A stretch of 64,000 bases of DNA from assembly GCF_900186615.1 (NCBI RefSeq), contig NZ_LT896588.1, forward strand, positions 196,425 to 260,424. Reading direction: 5' to 3'. A program made the translations under genes and the position numbers. The stretch's first letter is position 1. Each line of letters starts with the position of its first letter. This DNA comes from Parabacteroides bouchesdurhonensis (GTDB taxonomy: Bacteria; Bacteroidota; Bacteroidia; Bacteroidales; Tannerellaceae). The notes beneath the pieces are model-generated. The model was not told the DNA's origin. It did not search any database and saw only the letters and a program-made list of their open reading frames with translations. This document shows, piece after piece, positions 13,434 to 23,098 of this stretch.

Positions 13434-14945
13434 ATGATTAAAATTTTTACAACCGACAAAGTAAAGGAGCTCGATCAGTATACCATTTTAAATGAACCTG
13501 TCAGTTCTATTGATTTGGTAGAACGTGCCGCAACGGTATTTCTTCATGTATTTTGCCGTCGGTATTCCAAACAAACACGTATTATTATATTTGCAGGCCA
13601 AGGCAACAATGGAGCTGATGCCCTAGCCATCGCCCGCCTGCTAACAGATGAATCGTACAAAGTAGAGACCTTTCTATTCAATCCTACCGGAGTATTATCT
13701 CCTGATTGTGAGATTAACAGACAACGTCTGCGAAACATGGAGCATATTGAATTCACCGAAGTGGTAGCAGATTTTGACCCTCCTACTCTAAACGAACGGG
13801 ACATTGTAATTGATGGTTTATTCGGTTCCGGCCTGAACCGTCCGCTTACAGGAGGTTTCGCCATGATGGTAAACTACATCAACCAGTCTGATGCAACAAT
13901 AGTATCCATAGATATACCTTCCGGATTATTTGGCGAAGATAATCGTAAAAACAATCCGGATGCAATCATTAAAGCAGATTTCACGTTCACGTTCGGTTTT
14001 CCTAAATTAGCCTTCTTCTTTCCGGAAAACGCTCAATACGTTGGAGAATGGAAAGTTCTGGATATTGGCCTTCATCCGGAAATTATAGAAGAAACGCCCG
14101 CTCCATTCATGCAGATAACAGAAGACGACATTGCACAAGTATTTACGCCACGAGAACGTTTTGCCCACAAAGGGAATTACGGACACGCTCTTCTTATAGC
14201 CGGAAGCAAAGGCAAAATGGGAGCGGCATTACTGTCCGCCAAAGCTTGTTTACGTAGCGGAGCCGGATTACTGACAGCACATATTCCTCAACGTGGAGAA
14301 AATATTTTCCAAACAGCATTTCCGGAAGCAATGTTAAGCTTTGACCCCAATGCAGACCACTTCTCTACCGTACCGGAAACCAGTACATATTCAGCTATTG
14401 GAATAGGTCCGGGATTAGGTCAGCACATGGAATCGGGAGCAGCTTTAGAACGTCTATTACAAGCGACTGAAAAGCCGATGGTCTTAGACGCAGATGCCAT
14501 AAACCTGCTTGCATCCAACAACACATTATTGGAACGAATCCCAGCCCGTAGCATCCTTACTCCGCATCCTAAAGAATTTGACAGGCTAGCGGGAGAAAGC
14601 AGTTGTACATATGAACGTTTGCAAAAAGCAAAAGCCTATGCAGCGGAACACAAACTATGTATCATATTAAAAGGAGCTTATACGGCAACTTGTACACCGG
14701 AAGGAAACATATACTTCAACAACTGTGGTAATCCGGGTATGGCAACAGCCGGAAGTGGAGACGTGTTAACAGGCGTTATCCTTGGTTTGTTAGCACAAGG
14801 ATATGAACCTGAAACAGCTGCTGTTGCCGGAGTATTCTTACACGGCACTGCCGGTGACCTGGCTGCAGCTTATCGTTCTGAAGAAAGCATGATAGCCGGA
14901 GATATTACCGAGATGTTGGGTAAGGCTTTTAAACAATTAAAATAA
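13434..14945 (+). CDS. nnr: Bifunctional NAD(P)HX epimerase / ADP-dependent dehydratase
   Basis: Repairs hydrated NADH and NADPH. The N-terminal YjeF epimerase domain (about 1-215) contains FAGQGNNGADALAIARLL. The C-terminal ribokinase-like dehydratase domain (about 225-503) contains GNYGHALLIAGSKGKMGAA, VLDADAINLLA and the ADP-binding NPGMATAGSGDVLTG. Length 503 is standard for the fused bacterial protein. It is divergent from hpt and is followed 17 nt later by an NTF2-like gene. Confidence 0.95.
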   Translation: MIKIFTTDKVKELDQYTILNEPVSSIDLVERAATVFLHVFCRRYSKQTRIIIFAGQGNNGADALAIARLLTDESYKVETFLFNPTGVLSPDCEINRQRLRNMEHIEFTEVVADFDPPTLNERDIVIDGLFGSGLNRPLTGGFAMMVNYINQSDATIVSIDIPSGLFGEDNRKNNPDAIIKADFTFTFGFPKLAFFFPENAQYVGEWKVLDIGLHPEIIEETPAPFMQITEDDIAQVFTPRERFAHKGNYGHALLIAGSKGKMGAALLSAKACLRSGAGLLTAHIPQRGENIFQTAFPEAMLSFDPNADHFSTVPETSTYSAIGIGPGLGQHMESGAALERLLQATEKPMVLDADAINLLASNNTLLERIPARSILTPHPKEFDRLAGESSCTYERLQKAKAYAAEHKLCIILKGAYTATCTPEGNIYFNNCGNPGMATAGSGDVLTGVILGLLAQGYEPETAAVAGVFLHGTAGDLAAAYRSEESMIAGDITEMLGKAFKQLK

Positions 14946-14962
14946 CACATAATAAATAATTT

Positions 14963-15319
14963 ATGTTACGTCCAAAAGAGGTCGTTAGTAGATGGGTAGA
15001 TGCCTTCAATAATGCCGATGTGCAATCATTAATCGCACTATACCATGACGACGCTATAAATCATCAGGTTGCAAACTCGCCGGTTACAGGTATTAAGGCA
15101 ATCGAAGAAATGTTTACAAAAGAGTTCGCTGTAGCCGAAATGGTCACTATTGTTGAAAATATATTTGAGGATGGACAATGGGCTATTTTGGAATGGAGAG
15201 ATCCGTTAGGACTACGGGGATGCGGTTTTTTCCATGTAGTGAATGGCAAAATATTATACCAAAGAGGATATTGGGACAAACTTTCTTTTCTAAAACAACA
15301 TAATCTGCCACTCGAATAG
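14963..15319 (+). CDS. SnoaL/NTF2-like family protein
   Basis: 118 residues with the cone-shaped NTF2 fold pattern: an N-terminal helix with WVDAFNNADVQSLIALYHDD, a central TGIKAIEEMF helix, then antiparallel strands ending in GKILYQRGYWDK. Members are ketosteroid-isomerase-like enzymes or binding proteins. No substrate can be named. Probably co-transcribed with the NAD(P)HX repair gene. Confidence 0.8.
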   Translation: MLRPKEVVSRWVDAFNNADVQSLIALYHDDAINHQVANSPVTGIKAIEEMFTKEFAVAEMVTIVENIFEDGQWAILEWRDPLGLRGCGFFHVVNGKILYQRGYWDKLSFLKQHNLPLE

Positions 15320-15366
15320 AACAAGGCTAAAGAAATCAAATATTCATTTTAGTTTTTATCCAACAT

Positions 15367-15432
15367 CATCCCGGTGATTTGTACAAATCATCGGGATGTT
15401 TTTATAAAATGATCGAGATGTTTTGTAAAAAG
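15367..15432 (+). repeat. Three 22-nt tandem units; the first part forms an intrinsic terminator
   Basis: Units at 15367-15388, 15389-15410 and 15411-15432 share CATCgggATGttttgTAaAAt. The first unit and half of the second form a near-perfect 32-nt hairpin (CATCCCG...CGGGATG, loop at GTAC) followed by five T residues at 15399-15403. It probably terminates the NTF2-like transcript. The period matches the other arrays in the window. Confidence 0.75.
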
Positions 15433-15458
15433 CGTCATTATAATAAGCAAGAACCTCT

Positions 15459-15496
15459 TTTGCACTTGTTCACACCGAAAATATTTCCTAGTTTTG
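15459..15496 (+). promoter_or_regulatory. Bacteroidetes-type promoter of the DUF4831 gene
   Basis: A -33 element CTTG (TTG at 15466-15468), 20 nt, then TAGTTTTG (15489-15496). The start codon follows 34 nt downstream. Confidence 0.6.
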
Positions 15497-15530
15497 TGCA
15501 ATCATTCATCCACTTAATTTGGTGTAGAAC

Positions 15531-16598
15531 ATGAAGAATCTTATCATTATAGCAAGTTTACTACTGACCGCTCCGATTATGGCACAGACAAAAGTAGTAA
15601 AGAAAAATGCTGTCAAGGCTAATAATTTCGGTATTACTTATTCGCTTCCTAAGACCTCTTTAGTTATAGATGCAGAAGTAACCAAAGTAACCTGTAAATC
15701 AGGCCATTATTACAAATATGCTGAAAAATATCTGGGAGTAAAAGACGCTGTCACAGAAGATAAAGTGTATTACGAATTGGGTAAAATCAGTCTAATTAAC
15801 AAAGGACTGCCTGATGCTGATAACACTTACGTTGTAGAATTCAAACCGGGAACCGTAGCTCCATACGCTTATCTGACGGAAGAAGGCTTACTTTGTTCCA
15901 TCAATGCGGAATACACGCCGGAAGAATCGGAACTAGAGGTAATAAAGAAAAAGAAACCAGTCTCCGACAAAGTAGAAGACGCTTCTGTCTTCTCGGAAGA
16001 ACTTCTAATGGCCGGATCTACAGCAAAACAAGCCGAAGTGGCCGCCAAACAAATCTATCGCATCCGCGAAAGCCGTATGAATATCCTAACGGGCGAAGCA
16101 GACAATCTTCCACCGGATGGAGAAGCCATGAAGCTGGTTATTCAGCAATTGGAAGCACAAGAAAAAGCGCTAACCAACCTGTTCACAGGCATACTGACTA
16201 AAGAAACAGAACATTACGAAGTAAACATTATCCCCAATGATGACTTAGAGAAAGAGGTTCTCTTCCGTTTTTCCAATCAATTAGGTATTGTAGATGCCGA
16301 CGATCTGGGAGGTGTACCTGTATATATGAACTTAAAGGCTATCGAACGTGCTCCTGCACTGGACCCTAAGGAAGCGGAAAAGAAAGAAAAAGCATTAAAA
16401 GGTATCGTTTATAATATACCGGGTAAAGCAAGTATCGAAATTCTTATGAACAATAAATCATTATATAAAGGAGAAGCGCAAATCGCACAGTTCGGAAGCC
16501 GCGAAGGCTTGGCGCCTGTGATGTTTGAAGACAAAAAAGCTCCTGTTAAGGTATTCTTCTATCCGGAAACCGGTGCCATTAAACAGATCATTCAATAA
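15531..16598 (+). CDS. DUF4831-family exported protein
   Basis: 355 residues with a clear Sec signal peptide (MKNLIIIASLLLTAPIMAQ). The mature protein is soluble and lysine-rich, with no transmembrane segment. It resembles the DUF4831 family of Bacteroidales, which has no assigned function. A charged stretch KKKKPVSDKVEDASVF lies near residue 140. Followed 28 nt later by the POT transporter, so the two may share a transcript. It is probably periplasmic. Confidence 0.75.
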   Translation: MKNLIIIASLLLTAPIMAQTKVVKKNAVKANNFGITYSLPKTSLVIDAEVTKVTCKSGHYYKYAEKYLGVKDAVTEDKVYYELGKISLINKGLPDADNTYVVEFKPGTVAPYAYLTEEGLLCSINAEYTPEESELEVIKKKKPVSDKVEDASVFSEELLMAGSTAKQAEVAAKQIYRIRESRMNILTGEADNLPPDGEAMKLVIQQLEAQEKALTNLFTGILTKETEHYEVNIIPNDDLEKEVLFRFSNQLGIVDADDLGGVPVYMNLKAIERAPALDPKEAEKKEKALKGIVYNIPGKASIEILMNNKSLYKGEAQIAQFGSREGLAPVMFEDKKAPVKVFFYPETGAIKQIIQ

Positions 16599-16626
16599 TT
16601 TATAAACCTAATAGTATCTAAAACAC

Positions 16627-18285
16627 ATGTTACAAGGACAACCTAAAGGATTATTTGCCCTGGCATTAGCTAATACCGGCGAACGCTTCGGCTACTACAC
16701 CATGCTTGCGATCTTTACACTGTTTTTGCAAGCTAAATTTGGCTATACGGCAGCTGAGACGTCAACTATCTTCGCCAGCTTCCTGGCATTCGTCTACTTT
16801 ACCCCGCTGATCGGAGGTATGCTAGCCGATAAATTCGGTTACGGAAAGATGGTTACCAGCGGTATTATCGTTATGTTTTTCGGTTATTTGCTGCTTGCTA
16901 TCCCAACCAGTGCCGAAGCAGGAAAAGTAATGATGTTTGGTTCATTAGCACTGATTGCCTGCGGAACAGGCCTCTTTAAAGGAAACCTGCAAGTAATGGT
17001 AGGAAATCTTTACGATGCCCCCGAATACAAAAGCAAACGCGATCAGGCTTTCAGTCTTTTCTATATGGCGATCAATATCGGAGCAATGTATGCCCCGACA
17101 GCAGCAACCAAGATGACAGACTGGATGCTTGCCAAATATAACTTCTTCTATGAGTCACAGATTCCGTCTTTGGCACATCAATTCCTGAATAATACAATTT
17201 CGGCGGAGAACAAAGATGTACTTGCCGGACTTCAGGCAGCACAACACTACACAGGAGATATGGCTTCTTTCTGTAACGCATATATCGAAAGATTATCCGA
17301 AGCATATAACTACGGATTCGGCGTTGCCTGCATCTCATTGATTATCTCTATGGCTATTTATATGGCCTTCCGCTCTACGTTCAAACGTGCAGACGTAAAC
17401 ACAAAGCAAGCTCAGGCAGCCGCAACCTCCGATACACATCAGGAAGAATTATCGCCTGCTGAAACAAAACAACGCATAATTGCTCTGTTGTTAGTATTTG
17501 CCGTAGTATTGTTCTTCTGGATGGCTTTCCATCAGAACGGTTTAACAATGACATTCTTCGCACGCGACTATACAGCTAATCAGGCTACCGGTTTGGATCG
17601 TCTGGGATTCGATGTATTAAACCTTACCTTCCTGGTTGTAGCTATTTATGGTGCATTCTCCATTTTCCAGTCAAAAAAGAAACTTATCTCTATCATCGTA
17701 ACGGTAGTTGCATTAGTAGCTTTAGGCATCAATTATATGTCTATGCCCGAAACAATGACAATCCTGCCTCAACAATTCCAACAATTCAATCCGTTCTTCG
17801 TTGTTGCCTTAACGCCGGTATCGTTGGCGATCTTCGGCTATCTGGCCAATAAAAAGAAAGAACCTTCCGCTCCGCGTAAGATCGGTACAGGTATGTTGAT
17901 TGCCGCTTGCGGTTTCTTAATTCTGGCAATCGGTTCTATGGGCTTGCCTACGCCGGACGCTTTAGCCGCCGACAGCAAATTACAGGTATTGGTTTCTCCT
18001 AACTGGTTGATCTCAACTTATCTGGTTCTTACATTTGCTGAATTACTGCTATCTCCGATGGGTATTTCATTCGTATCTAAAGTAGCGCCACCTAAATACA
18101 AAGGAGCTATGATGGGCGGATGGTTCGTTGCAACAGCCATAGGAAACTATATGGTAGCCATTATCGGTTATTTGTGGGGTGGCATGCAATTGTGGATGGT
18201 ATGGAGCGTATTGATCGTTCTGTGCTTACTGTCCGCATTGTTCATGTTCTCTATCATGAAGAAACTGGAGAAAGTAGCTAAATAA
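16627..18285 (+). CDS. POT/PTR-family proton-coupled oligopeptide transporter
   Basis: Inner-membrane importer of di- and tripeptides driven by protons. 552 residues with at least 12 hydrophobic helices. The N-terminal signature ANTGERFGYYTMLAIF (about 15-30) contains the ExxERFxYY-type motif of the family, and ACGTGLFKGNLQVMVGNLYD (about 117-136) matches the second POT signature. A C-terminal signature region with FAELLLSPMGISFVSKVAPP follows near 473. Substrate range cannot be read from the sequence. Confidence 0.92.
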   Translation: MLQGQPKGLFALALANTGERFGYYTMLAIFTLFLQAKFGYTAAETSTIFASFLAFVYFTPLIGGMLADKFGYGKMVTSGIIVMFFGYLLLAIPTSAEAGKVMMFGSLALIACGTGLFKGNLQVMVGNLYDAPEYKSKRDQAFSLFYMAINIGAMYAPTAATKMTDWMLAKYNFFYESQIPSLAHQFLNNTISAENKDVLAGLQAAQHYTGDMASFCNAYIERLSEAYNYGFGVACISLIISMAIYMAFRSTFKRADVNTKQAQAAATSDTHQEELSPAETKQRIIALLLVFAVVLFFWMAFHQNGLTMTFFARDYTANQATGLDRLGFDVLNLTFLVVAIYGAFSIFQSKKKLISIIVTVVALVALGINYMSMPETMTILPQQFQQFNPFFVVALTPVSLAIFGYLANKKKEPSAPRKIGTGMLIAACGFLILAIGSMGLPTPDALAADSKLQVLVSPNWLISTYLVLTFAELLLSPMGISFVSKVAPPKYKGAMMGGWFVATAIGNYMVAIIGYLWGGMQLWMVWSVLIVLCLLSALFMFSIMKKLEKVAK

Positions 18286-18293
18286 AGACCAGC

Positions 18294-18722
18294 ATGAATC
18301 TGTCGACTGTCCACTATCAACAACCAACGTCTCTCCGCTTCAAAAGGTGGAGCAGGAAAAGATATGCGGCATTCGTCAGCATACAGCGGGCAGTTACGAT
18401 AGGACAGTTATCGGCTAATGTATCGGAACGGTTCCAAACGAAGCAAACCTCTTTGCATTCGGGTGCTAACCTTTCCGAAAACAGTTGCAGGGAAGAAGAA
18501 GTAAGCATTGGTAGCCTAAACGAATCAGTCACAGACGAAATTCCGGGACTTTCATTGGCTACTATAAACAGCTTGCTGTCAATAGAAATACAGTCTGCCT
18601 ATACAGCGTCAGATTCATGCAATAATAAAGAAAACATTCATAATTCCGAAGAAGCGGAAGGTAGCCGGCATAACACCGGTTTCCTTCCGCTTTTTTATGC
18701 TTATAAACGAACAAACATATGA
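18294..18722 (+). CDS. Putative leader ORF in front of bioB (RWSRKxYAAF motif)
   Basis: 142 codons, no named family. Residues 15-50 contain [17 protein letters not shown] and [14 protein letters not shown]. From memory, a similar RWSRKxYAAF-xIGxLS motif recurs in small Bacteroidetes leader ORFs near vitamin and TonB receptor genes. The rest is low-complexity and serine-rich. A strong intrinsic terminator (18652-18697) lies inside the reading frame, which ends with ATGA overlapping the bioB start. It could be a translated leader controlling read-through into bioB, or a non-coding leader with a chance ORF. No known biotin riboswitch was recognised. Confidence 0.4.
   Translation: MNLSTVHYQQPTSLRFKRWSRKRYAAFVSIQRAVTIGQLSANVSERFQTKQTSLHSGANLSENSCREEEVSIGSLNESVTDEIPGLSLATINSLLSIEIQSAYTASDSCNNKENIHNSEEAEGSRHNTGFLPLFYAYKRTNI
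18652..18697 (+). terminator. Strong terminator/attenuator 22 nt before bioB
   Basis: Arms AAGCGGAAGG (18652-18661) and CCTTCCGCTT (18683-18692), an inner CCGG/CCGG stem, then an unbroken T run to 18696. It lies directly upstream of bioB on the same strand, so bio transcription must read through it or start after it. Confidence 0.9.
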
Positions 18723-19699
18723 CAATCGAATCATTAAAGCAACAAGTACTGGACGGTCACTTAGTAAACGAGCCGGAAGCGCTTTTCCTTGCCGCAGCCG
18801 ACAAAGAGGCGTTATACGAAGCCGCCCATCAAATCACCCGTCACTTTATGGGTAACAAGTTCGACACTTGTTCCATTATCAATGCCAAGAGCGGGAATTG
18901 CAGCGAAGACTGTAAATGGTGCGCCCAGTCCGGACACTACAAAACCCAAGTAACCCTTTACCCCTTGCTTCCGGCCGAAGAATGTATCCGCCATGCCGTT
19001 TACAACCGCCGGCAGGGAATCAAACGCTTTGCCCTCGTTACCAGCGGCAAACGGGTCAGCGACAAAGAGATGGAAAAGATCACCGATACCATACGCCGTA
19101 TCAAGCGGCAAAGCGATATCAAGTGCTGCGCGTCAATGGGACTTCTCACCCGTGAACAATTGCAAAAGTTATACGACAGTGGCGTAGAGAACTACCATTG
19201 TAACATAGAGACAGCCCCCTCCTATTTCCACCGGCTATGTACCACGCATACAACAGACCAAAAGATGGAAACGATACGCACCGCACGTGAAATAGGATTC
19301 CGTATCTGCTCCGGTGGCATCATCGGTATGGGCGAGACAATAGAACAACGCATCGAAATGGCTCTCTTCCTGCAAAAGGAAGGCATCCTTTCTATCCCGC
19401 TTAATATGCTCCAACCAATACCCGGCACGCCATTAGGGGAAACGTCCGGGTTGAGCGAAGAAGAGTTTCTTACCACCATTGCCCTTTTCCGCTTCATCAA
19501 TCCGAACGCCTACCTCCGTTTCTCCGGAGGACGGGCGCTATTAAGTGAAGCCACTCAGCGAAAAGCGCTTCGTATCGGCATCAACTCTGCCATCATAGGC
19601 GATTTACTTACTACCATCGGGAGCAAGGTGGAAGAAGACAAAGTACTCTTCACTTCCGAAGGCTATTCATTAACAGATAATACAGACTGGGCACAATGA
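18719..19699 (+). CDS. bioB: Biotin synthase BioB
   Basis: Radical SAM enzyme inserting sulfur into dethiobiotin. The CxxxCxxC cluster motif is [14 protein letters not shown] (about residues 61-74). The [2Fe-2S] cluster residues lie further on (for example CCASMG near 137 and [10 protein letters not shown] near 158). 326 residues, standard length. The start at 18719 overlaps the leader ORF stop, and the stop overlaps the bioA start (ATGA), so translation is coupled. Confidence 0.97.
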   Translation: MTIESLKQQVLDGHLVNEPEALFLAAADKEALYEAAHQITRHFMGNKFDTCSIINAKSGNCSEDCKWCAQSGHYKTQVTLYPLLPAEECIRHAVYNRRQGIKRFALVTSGKRVSDKEMEKITDTIRRIKRQSDIKCCASMGLLTREQLQKLYDSGVENYHCNIETAPSYFHRLCTTHTTDQKMETIRTAREIGFRICSGGIIGMGETIEQRIEMALFLQKEGILSIPLNMLQPIPGTPLGETSGLSEEEFLTTIALFRFINPNAYLRFSGGRALLSEATQRKALRIGINSAIIGDLLTTIGSKVEEDKVLFTSEGYSLTDNTDWAQ

Positions 19700-20979
19700 C
19701 AACAGAAGAACTACTCCGTTACGACCGCGACCATGTTTGGCATCCCTATACCTCTACAATAGATCCAATCCCCGTCTATCCCGTTGCAAAAGCGGAAGGC
19801 GTCACTATCACGCTTGTCGACGGCAGGCAGCTGATAGACGGCATGTCATCCTGGTGGGCAGCCGTACATGGTTACAACCACCCCGTATTAAATGCCGCTG
19901 CCGAAGCACAGCTACAGAAGATGAGCCACATCATGTTCGGCGGCTTTACCCACGAACCGGCTGTTGAGCTGGCCTCCAAACTACTGCCGCTGCTGCCGCC
20001 TTCGATGGATAAGCTGTTCTTTGCCGACAGCGGATCGGTAGCCGTAGAAGTAGCCATGAAGATGGCTATCCAATACTGGCAATCGCAGGGGAAGACAGCA
20101 AAGCACAAATTCGCCACTATCCGTAGCGGTTACCATGGCGACACGTGGCACGCCATGTCGGTATGCGACCCCGTTACCGGCATGCACGGTCTCTTTGCCG
20201 GTAGCCTGCCTGCGCAATACTTCCTTCCGCAGCCCTCCGTCCGTTTCGGCGAAGAGTGGGACGAAGAAGCTATGTATCCACTGAAAGACCTGTTGGAGAA
20301 GCACGCCGGCGAAATGGCTGCCCTCATCCTCGAACCTGTCGTGCAAGGTGCAGGAGGCATGTACTTCTACTCGCCCACCTTTCTGGTGCGTGCCCGGGAA
20401 TTGTGTAATATATATAATGTATTACTGATCTTCGACGAGATAGCCACCGGATTTGGCCGTACCGGTAAACTCTTCGCCTGGGAACATGCCGGTGTGGAAC
20501 CGGATATTATGTGCATTGGCAAAGCGCTGACCGGAGGTTACCTCACCCTCTCCGCTACCGCAACAACGCAACCCATAGCCGACACGATTTGTTCGGGCGA
20601 AGCAGAATGCTTTATGCATGGCCCTACCTTTATGGCTAATCCGCTGGCCTGCGCTATTGCCTCCGCGTCTGTAGACCTGTTGTTGCAGAGCGGCTGGCAA
20701 GAACGGGTTAAAGCAATAGAGACGCTGTTGCGTGAAGAACTTGCCCCTGCCGCCCGGTTGCCCGGAGTGCTCGAGGTCCGGGTATTGGGGGCTATTGGTG
20801 TAATAGAGATGAAAGAGCCGGTTAACATGGCTGTCCTCCAAAAGCGTTTTGTGGAAGAGGGCGTCTGGATTCGTCCCTTCGGACGGTTGGTGTATATCAT
20901 GCCGCCTTTCATCATTCATCCCGATGAATTGAGGAGGCTCACCACTGGAGTGATCAAAGTTCTACTACTTTTCTCTTGA
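19696..20979 (+). CDS. bioA: Adenosylmethionine-8-amino-7-oxononanoate aminotransferase BioA
   Basis: PLP enzyme converting KAPA to DAPA with SAM as amino donor. Seen: [13 protein letters not shown] (about 51), [16 protein letters not shown] (about 109), [11 protein letters not shown] (about 248) and the PLP lysine in [12 protein letters not shown] (about 276). 427 residues, normal. The last residues (VLLLFS) are encoded by the start of the downstream repeat element, whose sequence GTTCTACTACTTTTCTC is repeated 48 nt later. The native end of the gene has therefore been replaced or extended, probably without effect on activity. Confidence 0.96.
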   Translation: MTTEELLRYDRDHVWHPYTSTIDPIPVYPVAKAEGVTITLVDGRQLIDGMSSWWAAVHGYNHPVLNAAAEAQLQKMSHIMFGGFTHEPAVELASKLLPLLPPSMDKLFFADSGSVAVEVAMKMAIQYWQSQGKTAKHKFATIRSGYHGDTWHAMSVCDPVTGMHGLFAGSLPAQYFLPQPSVRFGEEWDEEAMYPLKDLLEKHAGEMAALILEPVVQGAGGMYFYSPTFLVRARELCNIYNVLLIFDEIATGFGRTGKLFAWEHAGVEPDIMCIGKALTGGYLTLSATATTQPIADTICSGEAECFMHGPTFMANPLACAIASASVDLLLQSGWQERVKAIETLLREELAPAARLPGVLEVRVLGAIGVIEMKEPVNMAVLQKRFVEEGVWIRPFGRLVYIMPPFIIHPDELRRLTTGVIKVLLLFS

Positions 20980-21885
20980 CAGAAAAGTAGCCAAAAGGTC
21001 AAGATCGTTCTACTACTTTTGGCTTGACCCAAAAGTAGCCAAAAAGTCAAGGCTGCTGCCTGCTCGCTGCTCCGGGCCTTTCGTTCGCTGAACCGTCCGA
21101 ACTCGCTGCGCTCAAACAGCGGACGCTTCGGACGCTCTCTGCAGGCACTACGCTTGACGCTCACCGGCAGAGGCCGTCCTGGAGAAAGCTCCGCTTTCTA
21201 TGGGGATGGCCGATACCGCCTCCTTTATGCTGACTTTTCCTCTGTCTTGGCGGGATTGGCTTGGCAACGCGAGGATGGGTTTCAAGAGGTGTCATTGCGG
21301 GCTTGACCCGCAACCTCATACTAATTACAGGAATGCTGCTTAGGATGAGATGGCGGATCAAGTCCGCCAGGACAGGGAGAAGAGGCCGGCTGGCTTTGCG
21401 GGCTGGGCTCATACAACAAGGCAAGCTGCAGGAGGACTTTAACACACCCCCTACCCCCTCTCAAGAGAGGAGATTAGTTACCATCGGTCACCCTTTCGAG
21501 GATTATCAACGGAATCTCTTTTCCGGATTTAGCAATGGGAGTACCTTTTCAGGGGTTTAGTGTCCGAAGTATCTTTTTGGGGGATTAGCAGCAAGAGTAT
21601 CTTTTCCCCTCTAGAGAGGGGGAAGGGGGTGTGTTAAAGCCAACTTGCAACTGGCCTTTCCGGAGGAAAAGCTGTCAGTATCGGCCATCCTAAAAGGGAG
21701 CAACGCTCCCTCGATAGCGGCCTCAGCGGGCGGGCGTTAAACGGAGGTAAAAGATGCAGCGATAAGAGCGGCGGCTGTCTGAGCGTAGCGAGTTCCGCCG
21801 CTCAAGCGAAGTCTCTTGCCGGAGTAGCCCGGACGGTGCAGCCTTGATCTTTTGGTTACTTTTCCATCAAGGGAAAAGTGACATT
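20958..21885. repeat. 0.93-kb nested palindromic repeat element between bioA and bioF
   Basis: No gene-like ORF. It begins with two 48-nt direct repeats (20960 and 21008), each with a hairpin such as CTACTTTTGG/CCAAAAGTAG. The left end (about 21011-21125) is an imperfect inverted copy of the right end (about 21770-21882). A second inverted pair is about 21165-21240 against 21655-21720 (shared GGATGGCCGATAC). A third, nearly perfect pair begins TTTAACACACCCCCT (21438-21470 and 21605-21638). Inside is another palindrome, GTCATTGCGGGCTTGACC against GGATCAAGTCCGCCAGGAC (21291-21375). It looks like a MITE-like or layered insertion of short palindromic repeats. It separates bioBA from bioFGCD. Confidence 0.8.
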
Positions 21886-21947
21886 AATCAGCAATTGCAT
21901 GCAATTGCAAAACAAATAGTAGATTACGACAAACAATATAAATTACA

Positions 21948-23093
21948 ATGAAAGATTACAATAAACTATTAAACGACTTGAAGGCAAGCGGCGGCCTCCG
22001 CCACTTGCCAGAAGTAGCACACCAAAGCATCTACATTGAGAAAGGCGGGCAAACAATGCTCAACCTTTCATCAAACGACTACCTTGGATTAGCCGCCCGC
22101 CTCGACCTCCGCAACAACTTCCTCGACCGGTTAAGGGAATCGGGACTGCCGCTATCGTCCACCTCCTCACGTCTGCTGACGGGCAACTACAGTATCTACA
22201 CCGAACTAGAGCAGGATATGGCAGACCGCTTCGGACGTGAAGCCTGCCTCCTGTTCAACAGCGGTTACCACGCCAACACAGGCATTCTTCCCGCTCTGGC
22301 GGACAAGCGCACGCTGATACTGGCCGACAAACTGGTTCACGCCAGCATCATAGACGGCATACTGCTGAGCAACGCTCCCTTCCGGCGCTTCCGCCACAAC
22401 GACTACGGGCAACTGGAACAGCTATTGGGCAAAGAGGCGGCGGACTACGAGCAGGTAATCATCGCCACCGAAAGCATCTTTAGCATGGATGGCGACGTGG
22501 GCGACCTCCGTCGTCTTGTCTCCCTCAAAAAGCAATACCCCAACGTAATGCTTTATGTAGACGAAGCCCATGCCATCGGAGTACGCGGCAACAACGGACT
22601 GGGCATTGCCGAAGAACAAGGCTGCATCAAAGAGATAGACCTGCTGGTAGGAACTTTCGGCAAAGCCTTTGCCTCAATGGGCGCCTATCTGCTATGCAGC
22701 GATACAATACGCCAATACCTGATAAACACCATGCGCCCGCTGATATTCAGCACCGCCCTGCCGCCTGCGCAGATAGCCTGGACGAAATACCTGTTCGACC
22801 TGCTACCCTCCTTCGACAAGGAGCGCGAACAACTGCGCACAACAAGTCGCCTGCTGCGCGAACAGCTGCAAGGGCATGGCGGAGAAATCAGCGACAGCCA
22901 CATCGTGCCCTACATCATTGGAGAGAACGATGCCTGCATCGCCAAGGCCGAAGAACTACAGCGCAAAGGCTTCTACTGCCTGCCCGTACGTCCGCCCACC
23001 GTGCCCCAAGGCACATCACGCATCCGCTTCTCGCTAACGGCGGCAGTGGACGCGGAGGCGATAAACAACCTGTCATCCCTATTAAACAAGTAA
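21948..23093 (+). CDS. bioF: 8-amino-7-oxononanoate synthase BioF
   Basis: PLP enzyme condensing pimeloyl-ACP/CoA with alanine to give KAPA. Motifs: LSSNDYLGLA (about 39-48), STSSRLLTGN (about 72), the VDEAHAIGVRG aspartate region (about 204), and the PLP lysine in TFGKAFASMGAYL (about 232). 381 residues, normal. First gene after the repeat element and followed 5 nt later by bioG. Its base composition is visibly GC-richer than the flanking housekeeping genes. Confidence 0.96.
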   Translation: MKDYNKLLNDLKASGGLRHLPEVAHQSIYIEKGGQTMLNLSSNDYLGLAARLDLRNNFLDRLRESGLPLSSTSSRLLTGNYSIYTELEQDMADRFGREACLLFNSGYHANTGILPALADKRTLILADKLVHASIIDGILLSNAPFRRFRHNDYGQLEQLLGKEAADYEQVIIATESIFSMDGDVGDLRRLVSLKKQYPNVMLYVDEAHAIGVRGNNGLGIAEEQGCIKEIDLLVGTFGKAFASMGAYLLCSDTIRQYLINTMRPLIFSTALPPAQIAWTKYLFDLLPSFDKEREQLRTTSRLLREQLQGHGGEISDSHIVPYIIGENDACIAKAEELQRKGFYCLPVRPPTVPQGTSRIRFSLTAAVDAEAINNLSSLLNK

Positions 23094-23098
23094 ACAAG

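Noticed and set aside
18294-18718. Known vitamin riboswitch upstream of bioB
   Set aside because: I could not find TPP, cobalamin or other known conserved boxes, and no biotin riboswitch class is known to me.
21261-21560. Open frames inside the bioA-bioF repeat element
   Set aside because: They run across palindromes in both directions, have no family resemblance, and no promoter.
20958-21885. Insertion sequence with transposase
   Set aside because: No ORF of transposase size or motif exists between the inverted repeats; at most a non-autonomous element.
22694-23098. Open frame extending bioG upstream through bioF
   Set aside because: It lies in another frame of bioF, is compositionally odd (arginine/alanine-rich), and BioG has a normal start at 23099.
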